The notes beneath the pieces were generated by a model, which saw only the letters and a program-made list of their open reading frames with translations, did no database searches and was not told the DNA's origin. Positions 27,700-28,154 of a DNA stretch of 28,154 nt are shown one piece after another; positions within the stretch are counted from its first letter, which is position 1, and the number at the start of each line of letters is the position of its first letter. The stretch is from a virus. Both the position numbers and the translations under genes were made by a program. The stretch lies in the IMG/VR virus record IMGVR_UViG_3300025759_000521, positions 1 to 28,154 of that record. One strand, written 5' to 3'.

Positions 27700-28154
27700 A
27701 ACGCACCACCCAAAAAGACTCCCGCCGCCAACGGGATCGCGAACTCCATCGCACCCTTGAGCCAGGACATACGAGATTGAAGCACAATTACTGAGTCAGC
27801 ATTCACCCTAGCCGACCAACTGCCACGAACACTGTAATCCGTGCCAATCAGATCACCATTGGAGAGTAAGCCGGTCAAGAACACTTCATTGCGTCCAGTC
27901 CACATCGCTTGATCGACAGATACTGAACGAAGAAGCAGCGTTGGTTCAACGTACACTGTATCCGTCACCGTCTGGCTTACCGTAATGGGCCGACAAAACG
28001 CTTGAACCTCGCTCTGTGCCCCCTGGGAGGCGACCGCGACCTGCACCGGGGGTACGTTGACGTACTTAATGCGATCCACAAAAGTGACAACCGTGTCCGG
28101 TTCTCGCTCTAAGAGAACCTCCACCGGCACCTCGACCCGTTGATAACGCACCTC
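27696..28154 (-). CDS. Conserved phage protein with C-terminal membrane helix, N-terminus beyond the window
   Basis: The frame is open to the right edge; a GTG at 28151 exists, but the codon before it is also open, so the real start is probably outside. At least 151 residues: a Val-rich start (VEVPVEVLLEREPDTV), a middle with FCRPITVSQTVTDTVYVEPTLLLRS, then GSWSARVNADSVIVLQSRMS and a final hydrophobic segment (MEFAIPLAAGVFLGGAF). I recognise similar phage proteins of unknown function, normally beginning with a membrane helix. It might be a spanin- or envelope-related protein. TTGA overlap with the phosphoesterase. Confidence 0.6.
   Translation of the reverse strand, partial: EVRYQRVEVPVEVLLEREPDTVVTFVDRIKYVNVPPVQVAVASQGAQSEVQAFCRPITVSQTVTDTVYVEPTLLLRSVSVDQAMWTGRNEVFLTGLLSNGDLIGTDYSVRGSWSARVNADSVIVLQSRMSWLKGAMEFAIPLAAGVFLGGAF

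Noticed and set aside
1-28154. CRISPR array, insertion sequence, rRNA or toxin-antitoxin pair
   Set aside because: No regularly spaced identical repeats, transposase motifs, rRNA sequence or recognisable toxin/antitoxin pair were found on either strand.

Overview
The window looks like a stretch of a tailed bacteriophage (or prophage) genome. It has a tyrosine recombinase, single-strand DNA-binding protein, DnaB-type helicase, RusA-like resolvase, Sak4-like ATPase plus RecE-like nuclease, a lytic transglycosylase, and a block of large beta-rich virion (tail/fibre) proteins. Genes are tightly packed, often with ATGA, GTGA, TTGA or TAATG stop/start overlaps and strong GGAGG ribosome sites, so the host is a bacterium with ordinary Shine-Dalgarno initiation. 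I cannot name the host. No capsid, portal or terminase genes are in the window, and both ends cut through genes.

Layout. (1) 1-1374, minus: three coupled genes in CpG-rich DNA; the last, cysteine-rich gene runs off the left edge. (2) 1375-1981: no convincing gene; it holds a repeated GTAC motif and a minus-strand terminator. (3) 1982-4275, minus: eight small coupled genes with a candidate promoter at 4340-4367. (4) 4276-4756: divergent intergenic region with the promoter, a G-quadruplex candidate and the second GTAC motif. (5) 4757-10191, plus: small unknown proteins, a C5-cytosine methyltransferase with a second ORF overprinted in the +1 frame, SSB, a 79-nt tmRNA-like RNA, a CHC2 zinc-finger protein, two tiny membrane proteins and a PP-loop (PAPS-reductase-like) protein. 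(6) 10199-10258: nested inverted repeats between converging transcription units. (7) 10418-12973, minus: integrase, a DUF2786-like protein and small genes. (8) 13037-21040, minus: virion module. (9) 21131-28154, minus: replication, recombination, nucleotide metabolism and lysis genes.

The replication genes form a coherent set: initiator/loader-like protein, DnaB helicase and RusA in one coupled run; Sak4-like ATPase and RecE-like nuclease in another, preceded by a dyad that could be an operator. SSB and the CHC2 protein from the plus-strand block would serve the same process. The methyltransferase and PP-loop protein may modify phage DNA or protect it from restriction.

Two items stand out. 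First, 7593-7671 encodes an RNA with both halves of a tmRNA tRNA-like domain, including the G3-U wobble recognised by alanyl-tRNA synthetase. The messenger domain and pseudoknots are replaced by a tiny hairpin. Second, the cytosine methyltransferase gene contains a 205-codon +1-frame ORF with its own well-placed GGAGGA ribosome site, and its product resembles proteins I recognise from other phage methyltransferase loci. Several small genes too short for ordinary gene callers were also found by hand.
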